Of a stretch of DNA of 51,251 nt, positions 8,458 to 18,097 are shown piece after piece. The stretch covers positions 1 through 51,251 of the IMG/VR virus record IMGVR_UViG_3300028378_000002. The stretch is one strand, 5' to 3'. The translations under genes and the position numbers were made by a program. The notes under the pieces are model-generated. The model made no database searches and was not told where the DNA came from. It was given only the letters and a program-made list of their open reading frames with translations. Numbering within the stretch: the first letter of the stretch is position 1; each line of letters opens with the position of its first letter. Origin of the DNA: a virus.

Positions 8458-11400
8458 GTGAGTAGAGTAAAAATTATAAATGGTCGTCAAGACAGTGACT
8501 TAATTGGTGGAAATTTTACTAATTCGGCATCGCAAACTGTATTCAGGTTGGGTAGATTCTCCGTTGAAAGTAATTTCACTGGTAGAAGAGAGCGTGACTA
8601 CTCAAATGAATTAACATCGTTTGCTACACCTATTACATTAGAAAGTTTAAATCTTACGAACGAAGATTCTGAAATGTTATTAAATTTCACTAATAATGTG
8701 AAACTTAATTTAGACTATTCAGATATTAAAGGTTTCGCTAGATTTGGTTCTGCTGGCGAAATCATGCGTGTTTCATTAAGAAATATAATTGACAAATATC
8801 CAGCTAGTTTATATGTTAGTAATCAAATTGACGTTGGTGGTAATGTGACTGCAATAGATTATAATTTCGATCCGATAGACAATTCATCGACATTTAGAAT
8901 ACCAACGTCATACGTTAACAATTCATTTGATATTGTATTTGATAAAGGTAATATTAGTGTTCCTAATGATAATGAATTAAGAAATCTTAATTTATCATCC
9001 AACAGATACATAATATGGAGAAAATCAGCCAATAATGATTTTAGTCATGAAGTGGTCGGTTTTACAGGTGATAGTCAATCAAACCCATATATAAAAATAA
9101 AAGTTACTGGTAATGTTTTCGATGGGCTTAGTGGTAGTACTGTTGTTACAAATTCTTTTCATTTAAGACCTAAAATTGTTGAGTATAATAAGTTTCTTTC
9201 TAAATTATCTGATTTTGAAAAATACATTATTGACAATAGAAAAGCAGATAGTAGTGGTTTTGATTTTATTATAAAAAACCCTAGTATAGGTGAAACAGGT
9301 GAAATTAATTATGACGATGAATTATTCACTTGGACTACATTTGATGGATATAACCCAGATATTGGAACAGGTTTATTTAATATATTTAGTGATGCATTAA
9401 TAGCATTAGGTGAGAAATATGATGAAGTTAAAAGTGATTTAGTTGCAAGACTACTTACACCATCTTCATTAAAACTATATGATACCACCCAAGACGGTAG
9501 AATGACAAAACTTTTAAGAGTTTATGGTCGTGAATTTGATGAAATTAAAACATTTATTGATTCATTAGTTAATATCAATAAAACATCATATGATAAAATA
9601 GATAACATTCCAGATAGGCTAGTGAAAAACTTAGCTGAAACAATGGGATGGGATGTATTTTCAATTACTGAAGAGTCTGATATTGTTAATGCTTTCTTCT
9701 CAACAGAAATCATACAGAGCCATGATAATTTACTTCCTGCCGAGATCGATATTGAACTATGGAGAAGAATATTAATTAATACTAATTACTATTGGAAGTC
9801 AAAAGGTACTCGAAATGCGATTAAATCAATATTTAGACTTATTGGTATTCCAGAACCGTTCGTAAATATTACTGAGTATGTTTATACTGTAGACGGTAAA
9901 ATTAACCCCGATAATGTTACATTAGAACTAGAAGATTTACCTAGTGCTTCATTACCATATAATAGTCAAGGATTTCCAATTGCTCCTGCTGAAAATAATA
10001 ACTTTTATTTTCAATTATCTGGTAATACTGATGGTGGTCAAGCATATATTAATTTATATAGAAATCTTGGTTTTAATGTTAATAGAGTTGTTGATAATAA
10101 AAAGTCATGGGTAGAAGATGGTAGAGTTGATAGAGTACATTACTCATCACCCAACTATTATCAAGTTGATAGTAAATTAATTATTAATACAAAAGAAGTT
10201 GATGCAACATTAGATGCATCACGTGGTATTGAATACGATGTATTTTGCTATAACCAAGAAGTTGATGATCCGATTACATCAAGTGCGATCACTAGACCAT
10301 ATATTTATGTAAACGTAGAGCTTGATATTGATGATCCATTTACGTTTCAGTTGCCAGATATACCGTTAAGTGGTAGTGCAGTATTAATGAGTTTTAATGG
10401 TATAACATTAGCACCACCTACGGGTGTTACTGGTGGTCAAGATTATGACTATGAATATGTAATCAATGTTGATAATAAAATTACTGCCGTTAAAATAAAC
10501 CCTAATATACCTGCAAGTGCAAGTACTAGTGGTAAAGATGTAATTAGTGTATCATATATTAGTGACGAGTTTTATAGTAATTTTAATGGTGGTACTGTTA
10601 CTGGGTATACATCAGTTAACTATGTAATAGATAGACCTCAAGTAAATGTAGATGGTTCAATATTAACATTTCCGAGTGGTGTGAATGCCAAGGGTGATAT
10701 TCAGTTAATTGTTGATGGTAAAACCATGACTAAGGGAACGAGTTTATTCACAGGTGATTATATATTAGACAATAGCGGTGCTGAAACAAAAGTTATTGTT
10801 CAAAATACTGATTTAAAAATGTACCTTGCCAACGGTGGTGTGGTAAGAACAACATATATTACTGATGATGGTGAAACCAATGCAACAAAAAAATCGGAAG
10901 CCCATAGAGTTGATTCACTAAATAGTAATAAAATATTCTTTAATGGTGGTATTAACAGATATGTATATATAATGAACTATGCTGCATTTGATGTGAATGC
11001 AATTAAAATAACTGTTAATGGTATAACATTAACAAATGGAAAGGATTTTAATTTAAATCCTGCGAATAAAAGACAAATTTATTTACCAGCAGGTGTTAAA
11101 TTAGGTGATATCATCAGTGCTTACTATATTATTGATGATGGCAGTATTGCACCTCCATTATTGCCTTCAGATGATACATTCCCAGATATTCAAGATATGA
11201 GTTTCTTAGAATATTTAGAGTTAATCCAAAGAAGACTAATAAATGCACGTACAAGAAAAACGGTAAGTGATAATAAAGGTGGTTTTTATCCAACAGTTGT
11301 ATCAATATATGATAATTATATTAGAAGAAGCTTTCTATCTGATAATGACCCATTACAAAGTAATGGATATACAATTAAAAATTTATATCCGTTTCTTAAT

Positions 11401-11655
11401 CAATATAATTCATTCTTTCAGAGGTTTGTTGATCAATTGTTACCAGCTACAATAATTTTAAATAAAAGTGGAATTTTAATTAGGAATACTGCATTTACTA
11501 GACAAAAATTTAGATATCCTAGAGGCGTTAATTTTGATGAAGGACTACAATGGATTGGTACTGATGGTGCTGAATATACTAGAAGTCTACCTGATTTAGA
11601 TTACAGGTGGTCTGATGATTTTATATGTATTGGTGATCCAAGTGCTGATCTATAA
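8458..11655 (+). CDS. Large baseplate wedge protein (gp7-like, with tail-protein-I-like core)
   Basis: 1065 residues from a GTG start placed 15 bp after a late box; T4 gp7 is 1032 residues. Residues about 310-480 carry the pattern of tail protein I/gp7-like wedge cores: 'LLRVYGREFDEIKTFIDSL', 'LAETMGWDVF', and 'WRRILINTNYYWKSKGTRNAI' followed by 'IFRLIGIPEP'. The C-terminal 400 residues contain repeated beta modules ('VDGKTMTKGTSLFTGDY', 'VNGITLTNGKDFNLNP') that look like stacked domains. Its partner in the family is gp6; the specific gp7 call rests on size, order and this core. Confidence 0.7.
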   Translation: MSRVKIINGRQDSDLIGGNFTNSASQTVFRLGRFSVESNFTGRRERDYSNELTSFATPITLESLNLTNEDSEMLLNFTNNVKLNLDYSDIKGFARFGSAGEIMRVSLRNIIDKYPASLYVSNQIDVGGNVTAIDYNFDPIDNSSTFRIPTSYVNNSFDIVFDKGNISVPNDNELRNLNLSSNRYIIWRKSANNDFSHEVVGFTGDSQSNPYIKIKVTGNVFDGLSGSTVVTNSFHLRPKIVEYNKFLSKLSDFEKYIIDNRKADSSGFDFIIKNPSIGETGEINYDDELFTWTTFDGYNPDIGTGLFNIFSDALIALGEKYDEVKSDLVARLLTPSSLKLYDTTQDGRMTKLLRVYGREFDEIKTFIDSLVNINKTSYDKIDNIPDRLVKNLAETMGWDVFSITEESDIVNAFFSTEIIQSHDNLLPAEIDIELWRRILINTNYYWKSKGTRNAIKSIFRLIGIPEPFVNITEYVYTVDGKINPDNVTLELEDLPSASLPYNSQGFPIAPAENNNFYFQLSGNTDGGQAYINLYRNLGFNVNRVVDNKKSWVEDGRVDRVHYSSPNYYQVDSKLIINTKEVDATLDASRGIEYDVFCYNQEVDDPITSSAITRPYIYVNVELDIDDPFTFQLPDIPLSGSAVLMSFNGITLAPPTGVTGGQDYDYEYVINVDNKITAVKINPNIPASASTSGKDVISVSYISDEFYSNFNGGTVTGYTSVNYVIDRPQVNVDGSILTFPSGVNAKGDIQLIVDGKTMTKGTSLFTGDYILDNSGAETKVIVQNTDLKMYLANGGVVRTTYITDDGETNATKKSEAHRVDSLNSNKIFFNGGINRYVYIMNYAAFDVNAIKITVNGITLTNGKDFNLNPANKRQIYLPAGVKLGDIISAYYIIDDGSIAPPLLPSDDTFPDIQDMSFLEYLELIQRRLINARTRKTVSDNKGGFYPTVVSIYDNYIRRSFLSDNDPLQSNGYTIKNLYPFLNQYNSFFQRFVDQLLPATIILNKSGILIRNTAFTRQKFRYPRGVNFDEGLQWIGTDGAEYTRSLPDLDYRWSDDFICIGDPSADL

Positions 11656-11679
11656 ATAGATAATTAATATAATAAAAAA

Positions 11680-12495
11680 ATGGGAATAGCTAGAAAATAT
11701 ATATTAGAAGTTAGTGGAACACAACCAAATGGAGCTACAGTCAATACTGATGTTGAAGAATTTAATCTATTAGATAGTTTTAATGGTGTGGTTGCCAATA
11801 ATGTTTCAGTTCAATATGAAACAATCACTATAGAACAATTGGGTTTATTATCTGATAGTGAGTATCTTCTCAGAGTTCAAGATTTCTTGTATTTAATTAA
11901 CATTCAAAAAGATGGTGTTTATAACTCATTAGTGGATCGAGCCATCTTTAATTCAATTCAATGTAATGAGGTATCTATTCCTACTACTACAGTAAATAGT
12001 ACAACTACGACTACTACGACCACAACTACTACGACCACAACAACTGCACCAACTACTACAACGACTGCAACAACTTCAACAGTAGCACCTAATACTACGT
12101 TTGGAACTAGACCACCTGAACCAGAACCTGCATGTATATCAACATTAACAACTTCAACTGGAGTATTAACAACAGCCCTTGGTGCAGTAACAATGTCATA
12201 TGGTGGTGTTATTATTTTAGATAATTTAGGTATTGATCCAAATGACTATCAAATTGTTGCAGCTCTCGAAATTACTGAAGGTATTAATGCAGGTGAAATA
12301 TCATTTATAGGTTCACAATATGTAGCTAGTAATAATTGGATTGAATTTGATGTTAATTCTAGTGAAGGTGACGTAGAAGCATTAATTTTAGTTGATTTTA
12401 TACCTATAACTAATATTGCACCAAGTAATTGTATTGAAGAAAGAATAGAAATTCCAATACAAATTTCCTCTGATAGTGGTGGTGGTTTCTCTTAA
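11680..12495 (+). CDS. Virion protein with poly-Thr linker, 271 residues
   Basis: Residues 1-105 form an N-terminal domain (MGIARKYILEVSG...), then a linker with 15 consecutive Thr followed by APTTTTTATTS, then a C-terminal beta domain containing two Cys. Such Thr tracts act as extended, often O-glycosylated spacers in secreted and virion proteins. Thr codons are mixed ACA/ACT/ACG/ACC, so the tract is maintained at protein level rather than by simple slippage. Probable tail or fibre appendage; no family recognised. Confidence 0.65.
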   Translation: MGIARKYILEVSGTQPNGATVNTDVEEFNLLDSFNGVVANNVSVQYETITIEQLGLLSDSEYLLRVQDFLYLINIQKDGVYNSLVDRAIFNSIQCNEVSIPTTTVNSTTTTTTTTTTTTTTTAPTTTTTATTSTVAPNTTFGTRPPEPEPACISTLTTSTGVLTTALGAVTMSYGGVIILDNLGIDPNDYQIVAALEITEGINAGEISFIGSQYVASNNWIEFDVNSSEGDVEALILVDFIPITNIAPSNCIEERIEIPIQISSDSGGGFS

Positions 12496-12611
12496 AAAAT
12501 TTAAAGTAATTGACGATAGTTTCCTTTTTTAATATAAGAGAGTGTAAAAGTGATGAATTACTTTTGTGTGAGTAGGCTGTTCACTGATGTTTTAAAAATA
12601 AGTTATTAAAA

Positions 12612-12620
12612 GTATTTATA
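12612..12620 (+). promoter_or_regulatory. Late-type promoter box GTATTTATA (distal of tandem pair)
   Basis: Exact copy in the non-coding gap, 58 bp upstream of the next ATG. Confidence 0.5.
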
Positions 12621-12648
12621 AATATTATATCTTTTTCACAAAGACATA

Positions 12649-12657
12649 GTATTTATA
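12649..12657 (+). promoter_or_regulatory. Late-type promoter box GTATTTATA (proximal of tandem pair)
   Basis: Exact copy ending 21 bp before the next ATG. Confidence 0.65.
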
Positions 12658-12678
12658 ATTAATTATAAAATTTTATAA

Positions 12679-14364
12679 ATGGGATTTATTGTAAAATTAA
12701 AAAAGGGTATACTGCGACCAGCTCCAACTACCACAACGAGTAATGAAATAACTCTATCAGAAAATGCATTGACTTTTATTGCATTTGGTGGGGTTGATAA
12801 TAATTTGTTTGGTATTGGTGAAAGATCATTGGGTCGTATTAATAGAGGTAGTGGTGTTATTAATGCTGGACAAGTACAATTTCAACTAAATAATACAGAT
12901 GTCTTTGTTATAGATAATAATGACAATACTTACAATATTACAATTGATTTTAGTGTAACAGCTACTAACGGAAGAAATGAAATTAGAAGTGTAGTAAATC
13001 CAACACTATTAATTGATTTAAGATTGGCTTTAGATAATTTAACAAGAATGTTATCATCATTTACACCTGTAGGTGCTAGTAAACGTGTTGGAATTATTAG
13101 TAAAAATAGTATTGGAGTTACTTATGATGATGTTGATATTCCTGCTAATAGTACTCATGAATTTATAGCACAAGGAAGTCTAGAAGTAAGTATAATTAAT
13201 GGTGTAACACCTATATTGGTCAGACAAAGCTTTGATGATGTTCAATTATCAACAGTATCTTCTAGAATTCAAAGGTTTGGTATTTCAAATAGTCAACTTG
13301 CAATTAATCAAAGATTCATTTTTGGAAATAAAACTAATTTCATCACAAATCAAGTAATATTTGAAGCAGGTGATTCATCAAGAACACTCGAATACACCAA
13401 TACTTTGTTTGATTCAGTTGGTGAAGTATATAGTGGTGGTATTACATTAGAATATGACGATTCATTAACACCATTATATTATTTTGACCAAGGGTCTGAT
13501 ACATTAGTTAAAGCAAGTGCACTATCTGTTACAACTACTGCACCACCGACCACTGCACCACCAACCACTGCACCACCGACCACTGCACCACCGAGTGAAC
13601 CAGTTATTTTCTTTAGTCAAATACCAAGTGACAATGGTATTGCTAATATAGAAATAACATTTACCGAATTTACTGTTTTTATGGTAAACGATGTTTCATC
13701 TGGTATGGAATATAGAATTCGACTAGAGACAAGTAGTCTGGTTAATGCCACTTCAATAGGAATTCAAAATTTTGTTGATAGTCAAAATGTAACAATAAAA
13801 ACAACATATACTGATGGTGATTTATTAACTAGAGATAATATTAGTAATAGTACAGTGTTATATACTTATGATTTAATAATTGATGAGATAGATAATTCTT
13901 TAACAGCTACTGGTACTGTGGAATTAGTTATTGAAACAAATATTAACGGTACTTTCCAAGAAACAGATAGAATAAGTTATACTGCCACTAAATTTGGGAT
14001 TAGAGAAATCATAACTAGATGTCCTGATAACAATAGTGTATCAGTAAGTATAGTTGAAGGATTCAGTTCAGTAGAAGGTGTCACTATAAATTATGGTGTT
14101 TTAGTCACAGTAAGTAACCTTATTAATTTGGATCAATATGAAGTAACCGCAGGTATTTTACCTACAGTAGGTGGTGGTGGATTATCACTAATTAGTATAG
14201 ATCAAATAGGTGATACTAATAACTTTCAAATTGAAGTAAGTACTGGTAATGTGGATTCTGAAGTGCAAGTGAGATTTACCCCTAGATTTAATGCTCCTGA
14301 TGAATGTGAAACTTATACTGCAATTGTAGGTGGTTTACAGTCAAATATTGGTGGTAGTTTTTAA
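12679..14364 (+). CDS. Virion protein with TAPPT repeat linker, 561 residues
   Basis: N-terminus short and basic with PAPTTTTS (residues 14-21), then a beta-rich domain (25-275), a linker of four TAPPT repeats (about residues 285-305), then C-terminal beta domains. The C-terminal domain (from about 445, 'ITRCPDNNSV') resembles in style the last domain of the preceding Thr-rich protein (Cys pair, 'YQIVAALEITEG' against 'YEVTAGILPTVG'), suggesting shared ancestry. Driven by two tandem late boxes. Probable fibre or decoration protein; no specific family recognised. Confidence 0.65.
   Translation: MGFIVKLKKGILRPAPTTTTSNEITLSENALTFIAFGGVDNNLFGIGERSLGRINRGSGVINAGQVQFQLNNTDVFVIDNNDNTYNITIDFSVTATNGRNEIRSVVNPTLLIDLRLALDNLTRMLSSFTPVGASKRVGIISKNSIGVTYDDVDIPANSTHEFIAQGSLEVSIINGVTPILVRQSFDDVQLSTVSSRIQRFGISNSQLAINQRFIFGNKTNFITNQVIFEAGDSSRTLEYTNTLFDSVGEVYSGGITLEYDDSLTPLYYFDQGSDTLVKASALSVTTTAPPTTAPPTTAPPTTAPPSEPVIFFSQIPSDNGIANIEITFTEFTVFMVNDVSSGMEYRIRLETSSLVNATSIGIQNFVDSQNVTIKTTYTDGDLLTRDNISNSTVLYTYDLIIDEIDNSLTATGTVELVIETNINGTFQETDRISYTATKFGIREIITRCPDNNSVSVSIVEGFSSVEGVTINYGVLVTVSNLINLDQYEVTAGILPTVGGGGLSLISIDQIGDTNNFQIEVSTGNVDSEVQVRFTPRFNAPDECETYTAIVGGLQSNIGGSF
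13541..13600. repeat. 15-bp tandem repeat encoding TAPPT
   Basis: Four near-identical 15-bp units (ACCACTGCACCACCG type, with one G/A difference) in frame. Copy-number change would lengthen or shorten the linker without frameshift. Confidence 0.8.
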
Positions 14365-14381
14365 GTTTAAATATGTAATAT

Positions 14382-15302
14382 ATGAAATATATTGTAGCAA
14401 CAAGTGATAATAAATATTATAGATGGCAAATGTTAGTCCAAATTCATAACTTTAAAGAAATGGGTATGTTGGATGATTTAATATATGTCGTTGCTAAAAC
14501 AAATAAAAGAAAAAGTAAATATCTAGGATATATCGAAAAAGAAACTGGTGTTGAAATACATACATTTAATGACGATAGAAAATCAACTTCATATAGTCCA
14601 TCAGTAACAGCACACGTCATGAAAAAGTTTTTAAGAATGTATCCAGAACAAGGTGATGTTTTTTTCTATCTAGACCCAGATGTTCTATTTTCTGAAAAAC
14701 CAGAATTTAATGGCTCTATTATTAATAATGATGTGTGGTATATAAGTGATACCAAATCATATTTAGATTCTAAATACATCAAAAGCAAAAGTAATGAATT
14801 ATTTAAGGAAATGTGTGATATTGTAGGTATTTCATCTGATATTGTAGAAGCTAATGATAGAGAAGCTGGTGGTGCTCAATATATTATCAAAAATACCGAT
14901 TATAAATTTTGGAATAAGGTTGAGGAAGATAGTGAAAAATTATATACACATATGGATAAAACGAGTGATAAATACAATCCTAAATTCCCAATACAAAAAT
15001 GGACTGCTGAAATGTGGGCTGTATTATGGAATGCTTGGTATTTTGGACATAGAACTAAAATATGGAATGAACTAAGTTTCAATTGGGCTACAACTGAGAT
15101 AGATAGGTTAAATGACCATAAAATTTTTCATAATGCAGGTGTATTTGATCAGGAGGATTTATTCAATAAGGTAAAATTTACCAATAAAAATCCTTTCGAT
15201 GGTAAATATGATCATGTTAGTGAAAAATATTGCAGTAAATACTATGTAGATAATATACTTGATACATCTGATAATTATAGTAAATTAGTAAATAAATTAT
15301 AA
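14382..15302 (+). CDS. Second glycosyltransferase-like protein (DxD motif)
   Basis: 306 residues. Begins MKYIVATSDNKYYRWQMLVQIHNF, with the first strand-helix of a GT-A nucleotide-sugar domain, and has 'VFFYLDPDVLF' at about residues 94-104 as the DxD metal site, followed by a C-terminal part with 'WTAEMWAVLWNAWYF' and 'IFHNAGV' typical of acceptor-side regions. It is not a close copy of the other transferase (6203-7045). It lies between the Thr/Pro linker protein and the two poly-Thr collar-fibre paralogues, so these are natural candidate acceptors; this is inference. The real substrate is unknown. Confidence 0.65.
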   Translation: MKYIVATSDNKYYRWQMLVQIHNFKEMGMLDDLIYVVAKTNKRKSKYLGYIEKETGVEIHTFNDDRKSTSYSPSVTAHVMKKFLRMYPEQGDVFFYLDPDVLFSEKPEFNGSIINNDVWYISDTKSYLDSKYIKSKSNELFKEMCDIVGISSDIVEANDREAGGAQYIIKNTDYKFWNKVEEDSEKLYTHMDKTSDKYNPKFPIQKWTAEMWAVLWNAWYFGHRTKIWNELSFNWATTEIDRLNDHKIFHNAGVFDQEDLFNKVKFTNKNPFDGKYDHVSEKYCSKYYVDNILDTSDNYSKLVNKL

Positions 15303-15303
15303 A

Positions 15304-15312
15304 GTATTTATA
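15304..15312 (+). promoter_or_regulatory. Late-type promoter box GTATTTATA
   Basis: Exact copy starting 2 bp after the preceding stop and ending 13 bp before the ATG of the first collar-fibre paralogue. Confidence 0.7.
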
Positions 15313-15325
15313 TGAAAATTGAACT

Positions 15326-16672
15326 ATGTCATTTATAATAGACCAAACTGTATTATACATAAAACTAACCAATGCTGGTCGTGATCTTCTATCTAGAGGT
15401 GAACTTAAATTTAATAAATTTGCTATTGGTGATAGTGAAATTGATTATAATTTCATTAGAAACAATCCTAATGTCGATCCTGATGATGCTTCGGTGCTAA
15501 GACCAAATGACAATGAACCTAGAGTAACAAGTTTTATTTTAAGATCACCTTCGGCAGAAACATTAAATACTATAGAACAACCAGTTAATACTATATTAAC
15601 ATTAAAAAGTAAAAACATTGAATCTAAAGGCATTTTTAATAATAACAATGAGTTTAATAGCGATGAACAACACGTAAAAGAAGCAAACGTTACAGTAGAT
15701 AATGCAACAGTAAACGGTGGTAAGCAATTAATATTAAATACAGGTGCTACCTATATTGTAGGTAGACCTAAACCAGTTGAAGGTGATTATTTATTTATAA
15801 GATGGTCTAACCCTGATTATACTGGTAATTTGAATGATAATTTGGAAGGTGGTAACAGCATTATTCAATTAACATATAAGATCATATCAATTATCAATGG
15901 TGATTTAGACGATGGTAGTTTAGAAGTAATTGTTGATAGGAACTTACCTAATTTCAATGGAGATACTGGTAGCAGTAGGGTATTAATATATCCAAATAAT
16001 AATGACAGAGATACTTTAGGGGATTCAATACAAACATATTATGGTGCACCATTTGTAAGTGATTTTGTTAGTGAACAGGTGTTAACATTCCAAGAAAACT
16101 TCACAAGACCAACTATAGAAGTACCTGTGTGGAATATGAGTATTGTTCATAGTAGAGAAATAGCTGGAGTACAAAAGGGTTATGAAAAATTCAGTCAATT
16201 ACCAACTAGAGGTTTTGTCGGTTTTGTAAACTATATTGAAAGATTAGAACCCATAGTTGAAAATATAGGTATAATACACTATACTAACTTATCACCTGCT
16301 CATGATTATGGTGAAGAGTTATTCTATCTTGAAGATGATAGTGAAAAACTACCAAGACTTACAATACCTCATGTCATGTGGTATAATAATACACTAAGTG
16401 GTGATACATTAGAATTAACATCAAAATATTCAAGTTTAGATGAATACCCCGATTTAAATATACCATATTTTGATCTAGTAGATAATGGTGAGGAAGAAAT
16501 GGTTGTGGGTAAGGTATTTCCAACATTAAAAATATTTGTGATTGAAGACCAAGAGTTATTAGCTGCTTTAACATATAAGTCAAATCGTAACTGGACACTA
16601 CCACCTGCAAGCGTGGCATTTAATTTAGAACCATGTGCACCAGTTACTACTACAACTACGGATGAGGTATAG
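15326..16672 (+). CDS. Tail-collar/fibre-like protein, paralogue 1
   Basis: 448 residues. The N-terminus 'LTNAGRDLLSRGELKFNKFAIGDSE' split over residues 13-37 matches the start of phage tail-collar fibre proteins (LT..G....... G..........AIGD), which attach fibres to the baseplate. The protein ends in a CAPVTTTTTDEV tail. It is followed by a full-length paralogue of exactly the same length. The first 30 bp of the two genes are identical. Expected at the distal baseplate as a fibre anchor or receptor-contact protein. Confidence 0.75.
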   Translation: MSFIIDQTVLYIKLTNAGRDLLSRGELKFNKFAIGDSEIDYNFIRNNPNVDPDDASVLRPNDNEPRVTSFILRSPSAETLNTIEQPVNTILTLKSKNIESKGIFNNNNEFNSDEQHVKEANVTVDNATVNGGKQLILNTGATYIVGRPKPVEGDYLFIRWSNPDYTGNLNDNLEGGNSIIQLTYKIISIINGDLDDGSLEVIVDRNLPNFNGDTGSSRVLIYPNNNDRDTLGDSIQTYYGAPFVSDFVSEQVLTFQENFTRPTIEVPVWNMSIVHSREIAGVQKGYEKFSQLPTRGFVGFVNYIERLEPIVENIGIIHYTNLSPAHDYGEELFYLEDDSEKLPRLTIPHVMWYNNTLSGDTLELTSKYSSLDEYPDLNIPYFDLVDNGEEEMVVGKVFPTLKIFVIEDQELLAALTYKSNRNWTLPPASVAFNLEPCAPVTTTTTDEV

Positions 16673-16700
16673 AACAACAATTTTAAAATAACAATAGTTA

Positions 16701-16710
16701 GTATTTAATA
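16701..16710 (+). promoter_or_regulatory. Variant late-type box GTATTTAATA
   Basis: One-base insertion relative to the common box, ending 6 bp before the ATG of paralogue 2, i.e. in the same position as the exact box before paralogue 1. Confidence 0.4.
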
Positions 16711-16716
16711 ATAAAG

Positions 16717-18063
16717 ATGTCATTTATAATAGACCAAACTGTATTATCAATTAAATTAACCAATGCTGGTCGTGACCTAATGGCTAAAGGTGAACTAAAT
16801 TTTAGTAAATTTGCTATTGGTGATAGTGAAATTAATTATAATTTTATTAGAGAAAACCCAGATTTTAATCCAGAAGATACTACATTATTAAGACCATTTT
16901 CAGATGATCCTGATATAACTAGTTTTATACTTAAAAGACCTACAGAAGAAAGTATAAATGATTTAAGAACACCAATTGATAATGAAGTAACAACAGTAAG
17001 TAATACCATACAACCTAGAGGTGTATATGACATTACTAATAATACATATTTTAACGATCCACTACATGTCAAACAATCAAGTGCTGCTATTGATAATTCA
17101 ACAGTTTCTGGTGATAAAGAATTAACTTTAATCCAAGCAGATGACTATGGTAGTAATGGTAACGAACCAGTAGCAGGGGATTATTTATTTATAAAATGGT
17201 CAAGTCCTGAATATACAGGTGAAACTGCTAGTAATTTAGAAGGTACAAATAACATAGTCCAATTAACATATAAAATAATAACCGTTAATAGTGGTACATT
17301 AGCAGGTGATAATTTAAATGTTACTCTTGATAGAGATTTACCTGATTTTAATGGTAATGGAGTTGGTACTTCTAGAGTATTAATATACCCAAATAATAAT
17401 AATGTATTTACCGAAGGTGATGCAGTGCAAAGTTTTTATGGTGAAGGTAATACAATTGATTTTCTATTTTCTTTTTATGAGAATTATGATACTCCAACAA
17501 TTAAAATACCTGTTTGGAATATGGTAATTATACATGGTAGTGAAATTGAAGGTGTACAGAGTACGGACAAAAAATTCAGTGAATTACCAAGTAATGATTT
17601 TGTTGGTTTTATACAATATATAGAAAGATTAGACCCTTTATATGAAAATATAGGTGTAATACATTATACTAATTTATCCCCTGCAAATATTTACGGTGAG
17701 GGTTTTTGGTTTGAAGAAGATATTGATAGTAGATTACCAAAACTTACTATACCTCATGTTATGTGGTATAATAACACATTATCAACCGATAGATTAGAAA
17801 TTAGAACGGATTTTTCTAGTGAGGGTATCTATCCTGATCTAGAAACTAGATATTTTAATTTAATAGATAATGGTGAAACACCCATTGTCGTAGGTAAAGT
17901 ATTTCCAGCGTTAAAGTTATTTGTGATTGAAGACCAAGAGTTATTAGCTGCTCTATCATATAAATCAAACCGTAATTGGACATTACCATCTGCTAGTGCT
18001 AACTTTAATTTTACATTATGTGAACCAGTTACAACTACCACAACAACTGGAACAACAATATAA
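16717..18063 (+). CDS. Tail-collar/fibre-like protein, paralogue 2
   Basis: 448 residues, the same length as its upstream paralogue. Shared landmarks run through the whole protein: 'MSFIIDQTVL', 'LTNAGRDL', 'FAIGDSEI', 'LTIPHVMWYNNTLS', 'LFVIEDQELLAAL', 'YKSNRNWTLP', and a C-terminal poly-Thr tail (EPVTTTTTTGTTI). Middle regions (residues 45-130) have diverged most. A tandem duplication followed by divergence is the likely origin; the products may form a heteromeric collar or specify two receptors. Confidence 0.75.
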   Translation: MSFIIDQTVLSIKLTNAGRDLMAKGELNFSKFAIGDSEINYNFIRENPDFNPEDTTLLRPFSDDPDITSFILKRPTEESINDLRTPIDNEVTTVSNTIQPRGVYDITNNTYFNDPLHVKQSSAAIDNSTVSGDKELTLIQADDYGSNGNEPVAGDYLFIKWSSPEYTGETASNLEGTNNIVQLTYKIITVNSGTLAGDNLNVTLDRDLPDFNGNGVGTSRVLIYPNNNNVFTEGDAVQSFYGEGNTIDFLFSFYENYDTPTIKIPVWNMVIIHGSEIEGVQSTDKKFSELPSNDFVGFIQYIERLDPLYENIGVIHYTNLSPANIYGEGFWFEEDIDSRLPKLTIPHVMWYNNTLSTDRLEIRTDFSSEGIYPDLETRYFNLIDNGETPIVVGKVFPALKLFVIEDQELLAALSYKSNRNWTLPSASANFNFTLCEPVTTTTTTGTTI

Positions 18064-18073
18064 TAAATGTTCT

Positions 18074-18082
18074 GTATTTATA
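18074..18082 (+). promoter_or_regulatory. Late-type promoter box GTATTTATA
   Basis: Exact copy ending 15 bp before ATG 18098; it also helps fix that ATG as the true start of the next gene. Confidence 0.65.
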
Positions 18083-18097
18083 ATAAAACCAATTAAA

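Larger units (their letters stand above)
12496..12678. other. 183-bp non-coding gap with a hairpin and two late boxes
   Basis: No plausible frame. It contains a stem AAAAGTGA / TTACTTTT with loop TGAA (12546-12565) and no T tract after it, then two GTATTTATA boxes 37 bp apart. It is the longest gap within the tail module and probably a strong promoter/leader for the next fibre gene. Confidence 0.5.

Noticed and set aside
11650-11659. T4-type late box TATAAATA before the Thr-rich gene
   Set aside because: It overlaps the stop codon of the preceding gene, occurs in T4 orientation only here among gene starts, and AT-rich sequence yields such octamers by chance; the phage's own box is the reverse form.
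17996-18097. Upstream extension of the 248-residue tail protein
   Set aside because: It reads the poly-Thr tail of the previous gene out of frame; the ATG 15 bp after a late box gives the better start.
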